From: G965233625 sp965233625
GTDB lineage: Bacteria; Planctomycetota; Planctomycetia; Pirellulales; Pirellulaceae
DNA: 64,000 nt
Direction of reading: 5' to 3'
Assembly: GCA_965233625.1 (NCBI GenBank)
Contig: OZ247499.1
Span: forward strand, 4,712,001 to 4,776,000
This document shows positions 49,402 to 57,200 of the stretch, piece by piece. The position numbers were made by a program, and so were the translations under genes. Under the pieces are notes generated by a model that was not told the DNA's origin, searched no databases, and saw nothing but the letters and a program-made list of their open reading frames with translations. Positions within the stretch are counted from its first letter, which is position 1. Every line of letters starts with the position of its first letter.

Positions 49402-49949
49402 GGCGCATACCTCCGCGTGGTCGTCTGCTGCGTGACTCTGCCATCCAGGTCAAAACCAAAGGTCTTCAGCAGATTGGGCGTCAGGCTGGTCGTATCCAGG
49501 CACACGGTGACACGTACATACGATGAACCGGCCGTCATCGTCGGGCTGGCTGGTTCGTCGGTAGGCTCCGGGCAGTCGGGGTCCGCCCCATTAAGCTTGT
49601 CACGCGTGACCACGACGGTTCCGCCGCTGTTGTTTTCCAGCCGTATCTCGCGTGCCTGGGGCAAGCCGCGTTTGGCAAGCTCCGCATCCACCGCATCGCG
49701 GATAGCAGCCGGAAAGGTATCGCCATTATTCTGCGGCAAGGTGGGAAATCTCGACGCTACACTGGCACCTTCTCGGCTGGCCATTTCAAGATACTGCGTG
49801 TTCGAGAGCCATAGCCCGAATTCGACCACTGCTGCCAGCATGATGAGCAGAATGGGCAGCACGATGATGAATTCAAGCAGCGTCCCGCCACTCCGCCGGC
49901 GACGCCGGTTGCGTGTTTGCGTGGGCCTCTGCTGAATAAGCGTTATCAC
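49398..49949 (-). CDS. TadE-family pilus-assembly protein
   Basis: A 183-residue protein with an Arg-rich start (TRNRRRRRSGGTLLEFIIVL) and the TadE signature G-x-x-x-(V/L)-E-x-x-(I/V)-V-x-P-x-L-(L/F). A membrane helix (ILLIMLAAVVEFGLWLSN) and the helix after it (YLEMASREGASVASRF) complete the family pattern. The extracellular part has one pair of Cys. It is co-transcribed and coupled with the TadG-like gene downstream, and lies divergent to another TadE gene. It probably belongs to a Flp/tight-adherence pilus system; the other tad genes are outside the window. Confidence 0.82.
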   Translation of the reverse strand: MITLIQQRPTQTRNRRRRRSGGTLLEFIIVLPILLIMLAAVVEFGLWLSNTQYLEMASREGASVASRFPTLPQNNGDTFPAAIRDAVDAELAKRGLPQAREIRLENNSGGTVVVTRDKLNGADPDCPEPTDEPASPTMTAGSSYVRVTVCLDTTSLTPNLLKTFGFDLDGRVTQQTTTRRYAP

Positions 49950-50141
49950 GGTGCTTTGTCTGGGGCAGTGGAGTTACGTAGCTGTACGAGCGACTATCAT
50001 AATTCAGTCTGCGCAGTCGTTCTAGTCTTCGCATATTTCCTGGGCTGTAAAATTGCCCCAGTTGTTGATCGTCTGAATTCTGCTGTTTAGACTTGGTTCA
50101 AACATTGATATTCAACGATCGTCTACACATCTGGTGGATGA

Positions 50142-50645
50142 GTGAGCAATCGCACCCTTCAACGATCCCGGCGCCGGGGCATTCAGACGCTTGAAGCGAT
50201 TCTGGTGCTGCCTTTGCTGCTGATTGCGTCGTTGGCTGTGTTGCAGTTTGGCGCCTCGATGCTGCTGCATCAGGCGGTGAATACCGCCGCGGTGGAAGCC
50301 GCCCGCGAGGCATCGAAGATCCCCGCCTTCGATGTGAATGACTCTGTCGATATGGATAAGATCGAGGCCGTTGTCGAAGATGTGCTGGGCGCCCATGGGA
50401 TGGACGTCGGCGCCAATTCGGGCGTGCTGCTGATTGTGGAGCAGAATGGCGGCGTGGCGTGCCGGGGTGATGAAACCAATGGCCGGACGTGCCCGATGGC
50501 TTCGACCGTGACCGACCCGCAGGAAATACAGGTCACCGTGGTGGTGCTGTTTGATGATACGCCGGTGCCCAATCTGATGCGGACGTTTGGCTTCGACCGC
50601 GATGGCAGCTTCTTTGAAGCATGTTCTTTGGCTCGCAGAGAATAA
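50142..50645 (+). CDS. TadE-family pilus-assembly protein (second copy)
   Basis: A 167-residue TadE-like protein, GTG start. It has the Arg cluster and the signature RSRRRGIQTLEAILVLPLLL, a membrane helix and the following AVNTAAVEAAREASKIP. The C-terminal part resembles that of the minus-strand TadE protein (VPNLMRTFGFDRDGSFFEAC against LTPNLLKTFGFDLDGRVTQQ), so the two genes are paralogues. They are divergent with 192 bases between their starts, which should contain both promoters. Confidence 0.82.
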   Translation: MSNRTLQRSRRRGIQTLEAILVLPLLLIASLAVLQFGASMLLHQAVNTAAVEAAREASKIPAFDVNDSVDMDKIEAVVEDVLGAHGMDVGANSGVLLIVEQNGGVACRGDETNGRTCPMASTVTDPQEIQVTVVVLFDDTPVPNLMRTFGFDRDGSFFEACSLARRE

Positions 50646-50661
50646 CGGCAAGGATCGCCAC

Positions 50662-51546
50662 TTGGACGCCCTACGCTCTTCGCAACCCGCTGCCGGCAGC
50701 AACCGCCGCAGCGTCAACCTATTCACGGCTGCGTTGCGGTATGTACTGCTGACGCTGGTCACGCTGATATTCGCCGCGCCGTTGATCTTCATGGTGTTGG
50801 CGTCTTTGAAGTCGCCCGCAGAACTGGCCAGCAATCCGTACGCGCTGCTGCCTGAGGGCAGCCCGGCGCAGTGGCACTGGTCCAACTACTACGAAGCCGT
50901 CACGGCCATGCCTTATCTGCGTTACCTACGCAACTCGCTGATCCTGTGTGGCGGCAGTGTTGTGGGGGTTGTGTTTTCGTGTTCGCTGGTGGCGTACGGA
51001 TTTTCGCGCATCAAATGGCCGGGCCGCGACTACGTGTTCGCCGTGCTGATTGGCACCATGCTGCTGCCGTGGCACGTGACCATGATCCCGCGATTTCTGT
51101 TGCTGGCGGAACTGGGCCTTTACGATTCGCTGCTCGCGCTGATCGCGCCGACACTGCTGGGCGATGCGTTTTATATCTTTCTGCTACGGCAGTTCTTCTT
51201 GAGCATCCCCGAAGAAATCAGCGAAGCGGCGCGGCTGGATGGTTTGAGCGAATGGGGCGTCTACTGGCGGATTGTGATGCCCCTGGCCCGCCCGGCGCTG
51301 GCCACGGTGGCGTTGTTCCAGTTCATCGCTTCGTGGAACGATTTCAGCGGCCCGCTGCTGTATCTCCGCAGCCCGGACAAATTTCCATTAGCCTACGGGC
51401 TGGAACGCTTCGTCAGCAGTTACGGCAGCCAGACGCATCTGCTACTCGCCGCCGCCGTCCTCTTCACCCTGCCACTGATTGTGCTGTTCTTCGCCGCCCA
51501 GAAGACATTTATCCAAGGTGTCTCACGCACCGGGATGAAGGGCTGA
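50662..51546 (+). CDS. Carbohydrate-type ABC transporter permease (MalG-like)
   Basis: A 294-residue inner-membrane permease with six helices. The EAA loop, EISEAARLDGLSEWGVYWRI-VMPLARPAL, is complete and is the docking site for the ATPase. The end (GVSRTGMKG) is the standard '-G-x-x-x-G-A-V/M-K-G' C-terminus of MalG-type proteins. The TTG at 50662 with AAGGA before it avoids a 59-base overlap with the TadE gene that an upstream ATG would cause. The partner permease, ATPase and binding protein are not in the window. Substrate unknown; sugar is typical. Confidence 0.88.
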   Translation: MDALRSSQPAAGSNRRSVNLFTAALRYVLLTLVTLIFAAPLIFMVLASLKSPAELASNPYALLPEGSPAQWHWSNYYEAVTAMPYLRYLRNSLILCGGSVVGVVFSCSLVAYGFSRIKWPGRDYVFAVLIGTMLLPWHVTMIPRFLLLAELGLYDSLLALIAPTLLGDAFYIFLLRQFFLSIPEEISEAARLDGLSEWGVYWRIVMPLARPALATVALFQFIASWNDFSGPLLYLRSPDKFPLAYGLERFVSSYGSQTHLLLAAAVLFTLPLIVLFFAAQKTFIQGVSRTGMKG

Positions 51547-51659
51547 AAGGGGCGCCGGTCTAAAGCGTGTGGCGATGCCAGGATTGCAGCGACTCCACAC
51601 AAATCTTTTCACATCGCGCGTGAGGGCACGCGCCTTTGTTGCAGAAGAATCAGGAAAAC

Positions 51660-52052
51660 ATGGCCAGTCACCAACAGTTCTTAGACGCCATCGCCTCCGC
51701 GCCGGATGACGTTTCGCTTCGATTGATGTACGCCGATTGGCTGGAAGAGCATGGCAACCCGCTTTGTCATGAGTGGCGCAGGATGACGCGGGTTCTTGTT
51801 CGCCTAGGCTCTGGCGAAGGCGATGGCACTGGCTACGCCTCTCTCTATGGTTTTGAGTCTGGCGATGGCGTTGGCTATGGCGCTGGCTATGGTGATGGCA
51901 ATGGCTATAGATATGGCGATGGCTCTGGTATAGGCTCCGGCTATTGCGCTAGCTATGGCACTGGCGATGGCTATGGCCATGGCTATGACTATGGCTGTGG
52001 ACCTGGCGATGGCTCTGGCGATGGCTATCGCTATCGTAATTCCTACGAGTAA
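51660..52052 (+). CDS. TIGR02996-domain protein with Gly-Asp-rich tail (copy 1)
   Basis: A 130-residue protein in two parts. Residues 1-~45 are a TIGR02996 repeat-companion domain: HQQFLDAIASAPDDVSLRLM then YADWLEEHGNPLCHEWRRM. The rest is a low-complexity tail of Gly, Asp, Tyr and Ser (GDGNGYRYGDGSGIGSGY) from a hexanucleotide-like GGCGATGGC / GGCTATGGC DNA repeat. The tail ends NSYE. Positions 51690-51814 are identical to those of copy 3 except one base. Function unknown; the domain is widespread in Planctomycetes next to variable repeats. Confidence 0.75.
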   Translation: MASHQQFLDAIASAPDDVSLRLMYADWLEEHGNPLCHEWRRMTRVLVRLGSGEGDGTGYASLYGFESGDGVGYGAGYGDGNGYRYGDGSGIGSGYCASYGTGDGYGHGYDYGCGPGDGSGDGYRYRNSYE

Positions 52053-52089
52053 ACCACGGCAGGCAACAGCGGGTTAGGGCGAAATAGAA

Positions 52090-52464
52090 ATGAACCATCA
52101 ACAGTTCTTAGACGCAATCGCCGCTGCGCCAGGTGACGTTTCGCTTCGTTTGCAGTATGCGGACTGGCTGGAAGAGCATGGCAACCTGCTTTGTAACGAA
52201 TGGCGTAAGGGCTTGGAGTCCGTTTTGCTATGTCGCGAACCTGACTGTCGCGTAAACGCCGGCATGGGAAATGGCTTCAACAATAGCTTGGGCAATGGTG
52301 ATGGCTGGGGCGATGGTGGTGGCTACGACTTCGGCGATGGTTACGGCAATGGAAATGGTTTTGGTTATGGCTATGTCTCAGATTATGGTGATGGAGGTGG
52401 CGGTGGCTTTGGCTTTGGGGATGGTGATGGCAAGGGAGATGGCTACGATGCCTTCTTGTCGTAA
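52090..52464 (+). CDS. TIGR02996-domain protein with Gly-Asp-rich tail (copy 2)
   Basis: A 124-residue paralogue. The head (HQQFLDAIAAAPGDVSLRLQ, then YADWLEEHGNLLCNEWRKGL) is clearly related to copies 1 and 3 but has diverged; a variable stretch (ESVLLCREPDCRVNAGMGNG) precedes the tail. The tail is Gly/Asp/Phe/Asn-rich (GDGYGNGNGFGYGYVSDYGD) and ends DAFLS. It starts 37 bases after copy 1 and is followed after 8 bases by copy 3, so all three should be transcribed together. Confidence 0.75.
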   Translation: MNHQQFLDAIAAAPGDVSLRLQYADWLEEHGNLLCNEWRKGLESVLLCREPDCRVNAGMGNGFNNSLGNGDGWGDGGGYDFGDGYGNGNGFGYGYVSDYGDGGGGGFGFGDGDGKGDGYDAFLS

Positions 52465-52472
52465 GCAGCAAC

Positions 52473-52916
52473 ATGAATCACAAGCATTTTCTCGATGCAA
52501 TCGCCTCCGCGCCGGATGACGTTTCGCTTCGATTGATGTACGCCGATTGGCTGGAAGAGCATGGCAACCCGCTTTGTCATGAGTGGCGCAGGATGACGCG
52601 GGTTCTTATTCGCCTAGGCTCTGGAGATGGCACTGGCGGTGGCGATGGCTCTAGCGATGGTGATGGCTCTGGCGATGGCTATGCCACTCGCTATGGCCTT
52701 GGTTATGACTTTGGCGATGGCACTGGCTTTGGACTGGCTTTTGCAATGACTATGTCTTCGGCGATGGCTGTGGCGCTGGTGATCGCGGTTATATCTCTGG
52801 CGATGGCTCTGGCGCTGGTAGTATTGGCAATGGTTCTGGTGGTGGCTATGGCAAAGAGTAAACCATGGCAGGCAACATCAGGTCAGGACGAAACAGGTAA
52901 CCCACAGCCATTTTGA
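52473..52916 (+). CDS. TIGR02996-domain protein, tail changed by a frameshift (copy 3)
   Basis: A 147-residue frame. The head is nearly identical to copy 1. The tail begins in the Gly-Asp pattern (GDGSSDGDGSGDGYATRYGL) and then, at about 52731, changes abruptly to a hydrophobic Ala/Met/Val/Leu stretch (FAMTMSSAMAVALVIAVISL). Reading the same DNA one base out of phase restores Gly-Asp coding (TGFCNDYVFGDGCGAGDRGY) up to a TAA at 52859-52861, which lies in the same sequence context as the stop of copy 1. A single-base loss thus explains the new, membrane-like tail. Confidence 0.7.
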   Translation: MNHKHFLDAIASAPDDVSLRLMYADWLEEHGNPLCHEWRRMTRVLIRLGSGDGTGGGDGSSDGDGSGDGYATRYGLGYDFGDGTGFGLAFAMTMSSAMAVALVIAVISLAMALALVVLAMVLVVAMAKSKPWQATSGQDETGNPQPF

Positions 52917-53156
52917 AGCTGACACGTCCGGCTGAATGCAACGGATTGTGCGCAGAATTCACGCAGCTTCGCGTCCATTCAGAGTCTGTTTGCAGCGGTG
53001 GCGCCGGTTGTTTTGCTTTCGACCGGATCGACTTCGTGACCTATACTTTGAGGTGGCGATTTAGTGGCTTACCCCGTGCTGCTGTGTTACAAACAATTCA
53101 GTTGATGGATGCCAACTTGGGATGTTGAAGATCCGCCGGGACGTTAAGGACCTTTC

Positions 53157-54059
53157 ATGACCGGTTCCCCTTATATACTTGTTGTCGACGATAGTGCAGC
53201 GCAGGCGGCGTTTCTCAAAGCCGTGCTGTCGACGGCCGGCTTTCGCGTGGAAACTGCGTCCGACGGCGCCTTGGCGCTGGAACGGATGCGGCACTCGCCG
53301 CCCGATGGCGTGCTGACCGATTTGCAGATGCCTAACATGGATGGGCTGGAACTGGTGCAGACCGTGCGTGATGAATTCGCCGGCATTCCGATTGTGCTGA
53401 TGACCGCCGTGGGCAGCGAGCAGATTGCCGCCGAAGCGCTCCGCAAAGGCGCCGCCAGCTATGTGCCCAAACTGAATATCGAAGACAACATCAGCGACAC
53501 CATGCGCCGCGTGCTCTCGCTGACCAAAGTCGTTGAGCACAACCGCCGCACCACCGACCGCCTGGCCGAGTATTCAACGCGGCTGGATTTTGAATTCAAA
53601 CTGGATAACGACGACAGCCTGATCCCGCCGCTGGTGCAACGCCTGCAAGAGACGCTGGCAGAGATGGAACTGTGGGACGAAGGCGTGCGGATGCAGATCG
53701 GCATGGCGCTGGACGAAGCGCTGATTAACGCCATGCACCACGGCAACCTCGAAGCACCCTCGGCGCTCCGCGACCAGGATGCTGGCCGCCCGTACATTGA
53801 ACTGATCAACCGCCGTCAGCAGGAAGAACCTTACGCCAGCCGCAAGGTCACCTTCACCGCCAGCAGCACGCGGCAGGGCGCCACCTTCACCGTGCAGGAC
53901 GAAGGCCCGGGCTTCGATCCAGGCAGCGTCCCGGACCCGACGGCGCCGGAGAATCTCGAAAAAGTCAGCGGCCGCGGTCTGCTGCTGATTCACACGTTTA
54001 TGGACGACGTCTCGCACAACGACGCCGGCAACGCCATCACCATGACCAAAAAGGCGTGA
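53157..54059 (+). CDS. Receiver domain fused to an RsbW-type HATPase
   Basis: A 300-residue signalling protein. Residues ~1-120 are a receiver: Asp11-Asp12 (VVDDSAAQ), phosphoacceptor Asp55 (LTDLQMPNMDG), LMTA and YVPKLN with the Lys. A helical linker follows, then an ATPase of the anti-sigma-factor/serine-kinase type: N-box ALDEALINAMHHGNLE, G1 DEGPGFDPGSVPD, G2 GRGLLLIHTFMD. Such HPK/RsbW-like outputs regulate partner-switching systems. The ATG at 53157 follows AAGGAC. No sigma or anti-anti-sigma gene is adjacent. Confidence 0.9.
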   Translation: MTGSPYILVVDDSAAQAAFLKAVLSTAGFRVETASDGALALERMRHSPPDGVLTDLQMPNMDGLELVQTVRDEFAGIPIVLMTAVGSEQIAAEALRKGAASYVPKLNIEDNISDTMRRVLSLTKVVEHNRRTTDRLAEYSTRLDFEFKLDNDDSLIPPLVQRLQETLAEMELWDEGVRMQIGMALDEALINAMHHGNLEAPSALRDQDAGRPYIELINRRQQEEPYASRKVTFTASSTRQGATFTVQDEGPGFDPGSVPDPTAPENLEKVSGRGLLLIHTFMDDVSHNDAGNAITMTKKA

Positions 54060-54120
54060 AGCACTCTGGAGGTTGATCACGCCAAACCAGGTAGCGCGAA
54101 ACGCGAGTTTGAAGTTCGAC

Positions 54121-54265
54121 ACCAAGCGCGAAGCGCAAGCGAGGGGCGGTTGATTCTGGCGCCACGATAAGCGTGTTTGGCCATTCCGTCCGCAATGAGC
54201 GGCTTCAACCGGCGATTCGCTGCCGAACCGCGGCGTCCCTCGCTCGCGCTTCGGGTTAGTGTGCA
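54121..54265. repeat. Dispersed intergenic repeat, family B (copy 3)
   Basis: Ends ACCAAGCGCGAAGCGCAAGC / CTCGCTCGCGCTTCGGGTTA. The core words (TTCAACCGGCGATTCGC) are the reverse complement of those in copies 1 and 2, so this copy is inverted. It lies between the receiver-HATPase gene and csaA. Confidence 0.85.
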
Positions 54266-54331
54266 CGTGAGCGCGGACGGACGCTTCGCGTTACTTACGC
54301 TGATGAAAAGAGCTGTACAGCCGCGGGTGTG

Positions 54332-54673
54332 ATGAACGATCTGATTGAACTGGCGGATTTTCAGCAGGTGGAAATCCGCGCCGGCCGCATCTTACAGGCG
54401 CAGGCTTTCCCCGAAGCACGCAAGCCCGCCTACAAACTGCTGATTGACTTCGGGCCAGAGATCGGCCACAAGAAGTCTTCGGCCCAGATCACCGCACTCT
54501 ACCAGCCGGAAGACCTCACGGGCCGCCAGGTGCTGGCCGTCACCAACTTCCCACCCCGCCAGATCGGCCCCTTCATGTCCGAAGTCCTCGTCCTCGGCTT
54601 CCCCAACGAAAACGGAGACATCGTCCTCGCCAGCATCGAACAGGAAGTGCCCAACGGCGCCCGGCTGATGTAG
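54332..54673 (+). CDS. csaA: CsaA-type tRNA-binding-domain chaperone
   Basis: A 113-residue single tRNA-binding (OB-fold) domain. Signatures of CsaA are present: EIRAGRILQAQAFPEARKPA ('V-x-x-G-x-I-x-x-A-x-x-x-P-x-A-R-x-P-A-Y-K-L'), then DFGPEIGHKKSSAQITALYQ and FPPRQIGPFMSEVLVLGFPN, ending SIEQEVPNGARL. CsaA is a homodimeric protein with chaperone-like activity in protein export. The ATG at 54332 comes directly after an in-frame GTG; either could be used. Confidence 0.92.
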   Translation: MNDLIELADFQQVEIRAGRILQAQAFPEARKPAYKLLIDFGPEIGHKKSSAQITALYQPEDLTGRQVLAVTNFPPRQIGPFMSEVLVLGFPNENGDIVLASIEQEVPNGARLM

Positions 54674-54689
54674 GGGCCAACGCAGGACG

Positions 54690-55541
54690 TCACGGCATGG
54701 AACCACGTTTCAGTTTGAGCAAAGCAATAATCTTCTGCCGGTCTGCTGCTTGAATGGGGTCATCTGGTACGGCCATTGCAGGCAGAATCTTCGAAATCCC
54801 GTTGCCATCAGGCCCATCAATGAATGGATCTGCGTTGTTTTCCAGCAGCAGCCAGGCATTGGAGAATTCATTAGATTGTATTGCTTCGCGTAGCGCCGTG
54901 ACGCCGCCATCGTCCTTCTGGTTCACATTGGCCCCGTTGTTCAACAGCATCCTCACCGACTCAATGTCTCCGTCTACCACCGCGTAATGTAAAGGGGTCG
55001 CTCCTGGATAGGCTGATCTTGGCCCATCTTCAACATTGGGATCTCCTCCATGCTTTAGCGTCAATTCCAACCACTCAGAGTCTTCGGCATAGCGGGCGGC
55101 TAACGTCGTCGCACAGATCGACTGATTATAAATTATGTTTGGATCAGCTCCCGATTCCAGCAACAGTGCATACGTCTGCTTTTGTCTTGCTTTGATGGCG
55201 AAGTATGCTGGCGTAATGTTTTGTTGACCCCTCGAATTAACATCAACTCCTTGCAGCAATAAGTTCCGAACGCTTGATGAGTCGCCAGCAACAGCAGACT
55301 TTACGAGGCGAGCGACGGCGTTGTTGTTAAATGCCGTTTCTGGATCAGGATGGTCAGCAAATTCAATGGAAGACGAGCCATAACTAATCCCATTATTGGA
55401 GAGCGTTGGCGGATGCTGGTCGTCCGGCACGCGACTTCCCGGACGCGATGTCTCATCGCATCCCAATATGAAGAGCAAACAGGCGCAAAAAAAGACGGAC
55501 ATCTGCGATGAATTTATGCAATTATGTTTACATAGATTCAT
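54690..55541 (-). CDS. Ankyrin-repeat lipoprotein
   Basis: A 283-residue protein. A lipobox LFILGC lies after a hydrophobic stretch (SVFFCACLLFILGC). Ankyrin repeats of ~33 residues fill the rest: VKSAVAGDSSSVRNLLLQGV, ITPAYFAIKARQKQTYALLL, TPLHYAVVDGDIESVRMLLN, TALREAIQSNEFSNAWLLLE. The repeat marks D-V-N, A-D-P-N and A-N-V-N are regular. ATG 55541 has AGGA upstream; the later ATG 55502 is also possible. It lies between csaA and a hairpin. Ankyrin lipoproteins usually mediate protein contacts; partner unknown. Confidence 0.85.
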   Translation of the reverse strand: MNLCKHNCINSSQMSVFFCACLLFILGCDETSRPGSRVPDDQHPPTLSNNGISYGSSSIEFADHPDPETAFNNNAVARLVKSAVAGDSSSVRNLLLQGVDVNSRGQQNITPAYFAIKARQKQTYALLLESGADPNIIYNQSICATTLAARYAEDSEWLELTLKHGGDPNVEDGPRSAYPGATPLHYAVVDGDIESVRMLLNNGANVNQKDDGGVTALREAIQSNEFSNAWLLLENNADPFIDGPDGNGISKILPAMAVPDDPIQAADRQKIIALLKLKRGSMP

Positions 55542-55605
55542 GACCGTTCCTATTAGTACTGGCAGGTTGCGGCGGATTCGTAACAACCCTAAAGGATACC
55601 GCATC

Positions 55606-55637
55606 TCGGCGGCAGGCAGGCGCCTGCCCTACGGATG
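55606..55637. repeat. Single arm of hairpin repeat C
   Basis: GGCAGGCAGGCGCCTGCCCT-ACGG, one arm of the family seen at 12851 and 43426. The arm is itself a palindrome (GGCAGGCGCCTGCC). It lies upstream of the ankyrin gene and 37 bases beyond the DUF1501 gene end. Confidence 0.65.
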
Positions 55638-55673
55638 ATCATCGCTGCAATCTCGCTGCCACCCCTGCCGCAT

Positions 55674-57077
55674 TCAAAAAAGTTCTTCGATGCGCTGGCT
55701 GCGTTCGATGGTTTGCAGCAGGTCGCGGGGGACGGAGCGTTCGAGGCGGAGTTTGCCAACGTCGAAGAGGGTGTGCATGACGGTGCCTAGCAGGTGCGAT
55801 GTGCTGAGTGGGGTGGTGGCGGGCACGTCGTTGTTGCGGGCGGCGCGGCCGATGATCTGCCCTGTGTTCAGACCGCCGCCGATGAAGGCCAGCGGGCTGA
55901 GGTTGGCCCAGTGATCGCGGCCGCCGCGGTTATTTACTTTGGGCGTGCGGCCGAAATCACCGGTGATGACCACCAGCACTTTGCGGTCCAGCCCGCGATC
56001 TTTCAGATCGTCCATGAAGGCCGACAGGGCTTTGTCCAGCGGGCGGCCCAGCATCTCCATGCCGGCAGCGATGCCCGGGTTGTTGCTGTCGGCGTGCATG
56101 TCCCAGCCAGCGTTATGCACCGTGACAAACCCGGCGCCGGCTTCGATAAACCTTCGCGCCAGCAGCATCTGGCGGCCGAGCATCGAGGGTTGAAACACCT
56201 TGTGCCCGGTCTTGAAGCCGGACGTATCGTAACGCTCGACGGTGCGCGGGTTCTCTTTGCTCAGGTCCAGCGTTTCACTGGCGCTGCCCAGCAGCATGTC
56301 TACGGCCTGCTGTTCAAACTCGCTGGGATCGCCTTTATCGAACTTCGCATCCACGGTCCGCTGCATGGTGTTGAGTTTGTGCAGCAGTCGCCGCCGGTCG
56401 TTGAGTTGTTCGATCGGCAGGTTCAGCTTCATGTTGGCCAGCAGCCCTTTGCCAGATTCCGGATCGAACGGCGCGAAGCGGGCGCCCAGTTCTCCCGGAC
56501 GCGAACCAATGCCCACACGGGCGACTTCTTTGCGGTACTGCCCGTCTTTATGGTTGTGCGTCAGCAGGCCGTACGTCGGAAAGCCGCTGCCCTGCACATT
56601 GGCGCCGCGCAGACGGGCGAAGATGGCGCCCAGGCTGACGCCCTGTTTGCCTTGTCCATTAGGGTCGGTGCCGCCGGTCAGCAGATGGCTGATGGCCTGC
56701 GCATGCGAGCCAACCGGATGCCGGAACGAACGCACGGCTGCAATCTGCGAGGCCCGCTTGGCCAGTTCCGGAAACGTGCCGCCGAAGCTTACGCCCGGCA
56801 GCGTTGTCTTCACTTCGCCAGTCACACTGCGCGAAGGTGCGGGGCCATCCATGTTGGGATTGAAGGTTTCAATCTGACTGGCGCCGCCTGAGAGAAACAG
56901 GAACACCACGGCCTTATCGCGCACAAACTCCTGCCCCATCGAAGCAGCCGCCGCCCGCGTGGCCAGCAATTGCGGCAGCGTCAAGCCGGCCAGCCCCAGA
57001 GCCCCCGCCTGAATAAAGTCGCGGCGCGAAATTCCATCGCACTGCGAGGCGCCATAAGATGTAGCGAGAGTAAGCAT
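55674..57077 (-). CDS. DUF1501 secreted protein
   Basis: A 467-residue member of the DUF1501 family (alkaline phosphatase/sulfatase-like fold). It has a Tat signal (CDGISRRDFIQAGALGLAGL), then VVFLFLSGGASQIETFNPNM ('G-G-(A/x)-S-x-(I/H)-x-(T/D)-x-x-D/N-P-K/N-P' signature) and VVITGDFGRTPKVNNRGGRD-HWA, the conserved 'E/D-F-G-R-T-P-x-x-N-x-x-x-G-R-D-H-W'. The end (RSQRIEELF) is also typical. Start at 57077 (MLTLATSY) is chosen over 57107. In Planctomycetes it usually follows a DUF1549/DUF1553 cytochrome gene; none is adjacent here. Confidence 0.93.
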   Translation of the reverse strand: MLTLATSYGASQCDGISRRDFIQAGALGLAGLTLPQLLATRAAAASMGQEFVRDKAVVFLFLSGGASQIETFNPNMDGPAPSRSVTGEVKTTLPGVSFGGTFPELAKRASQIAAVRSFRHPVGSHAQAISHLLTGGTDPNGQGKQGVSLGAIFARLRGANVQGSGFPTYGLLTHNHKDGQYRKEVARVGIGSRPGELGARFAPFDPESGKGLLANMKLNLPIEQLNDRRRLLHKLNTMQRTVDAKFDKGDPSEFEQQAVDMLLGSASETLDLSKENPRTVERYDTSGFKTGHKVFQPSMLGRQMLLARRFIEAGAGFVTVHNAGWDMHADSNNPGIAAGMEMLGRPLDKALSAFMDDLKDRGLDRKVLVVITGDFGRTPKVNNRGGRDHWANLSPLAFIGGGLNTGQIIGRAARNNDVPATTPLSTSHLLGTVMHTLFDVGKLRLERSVPRDLLQTIERSQRIEELF

Positions 57078-57200
57078 CGTAATCACACCCGTTTCAAACG
57101 TCCGCACAATCGCATAAACCGCAATTGATTCGATTATAGGCTTTCAGAAGAACCCGCCGCAACATCATTCGCCCCTATCTCTCAATTGGATCAGCCCGTC

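Noticed and set aside
51660..52464. CRISPR-like regularity in the GGCGATGGC repeats
   Set aside because: The repeats are short codon-phase hexamers inside coding frames without spacers; simple-sequence coding repeat, not an array.
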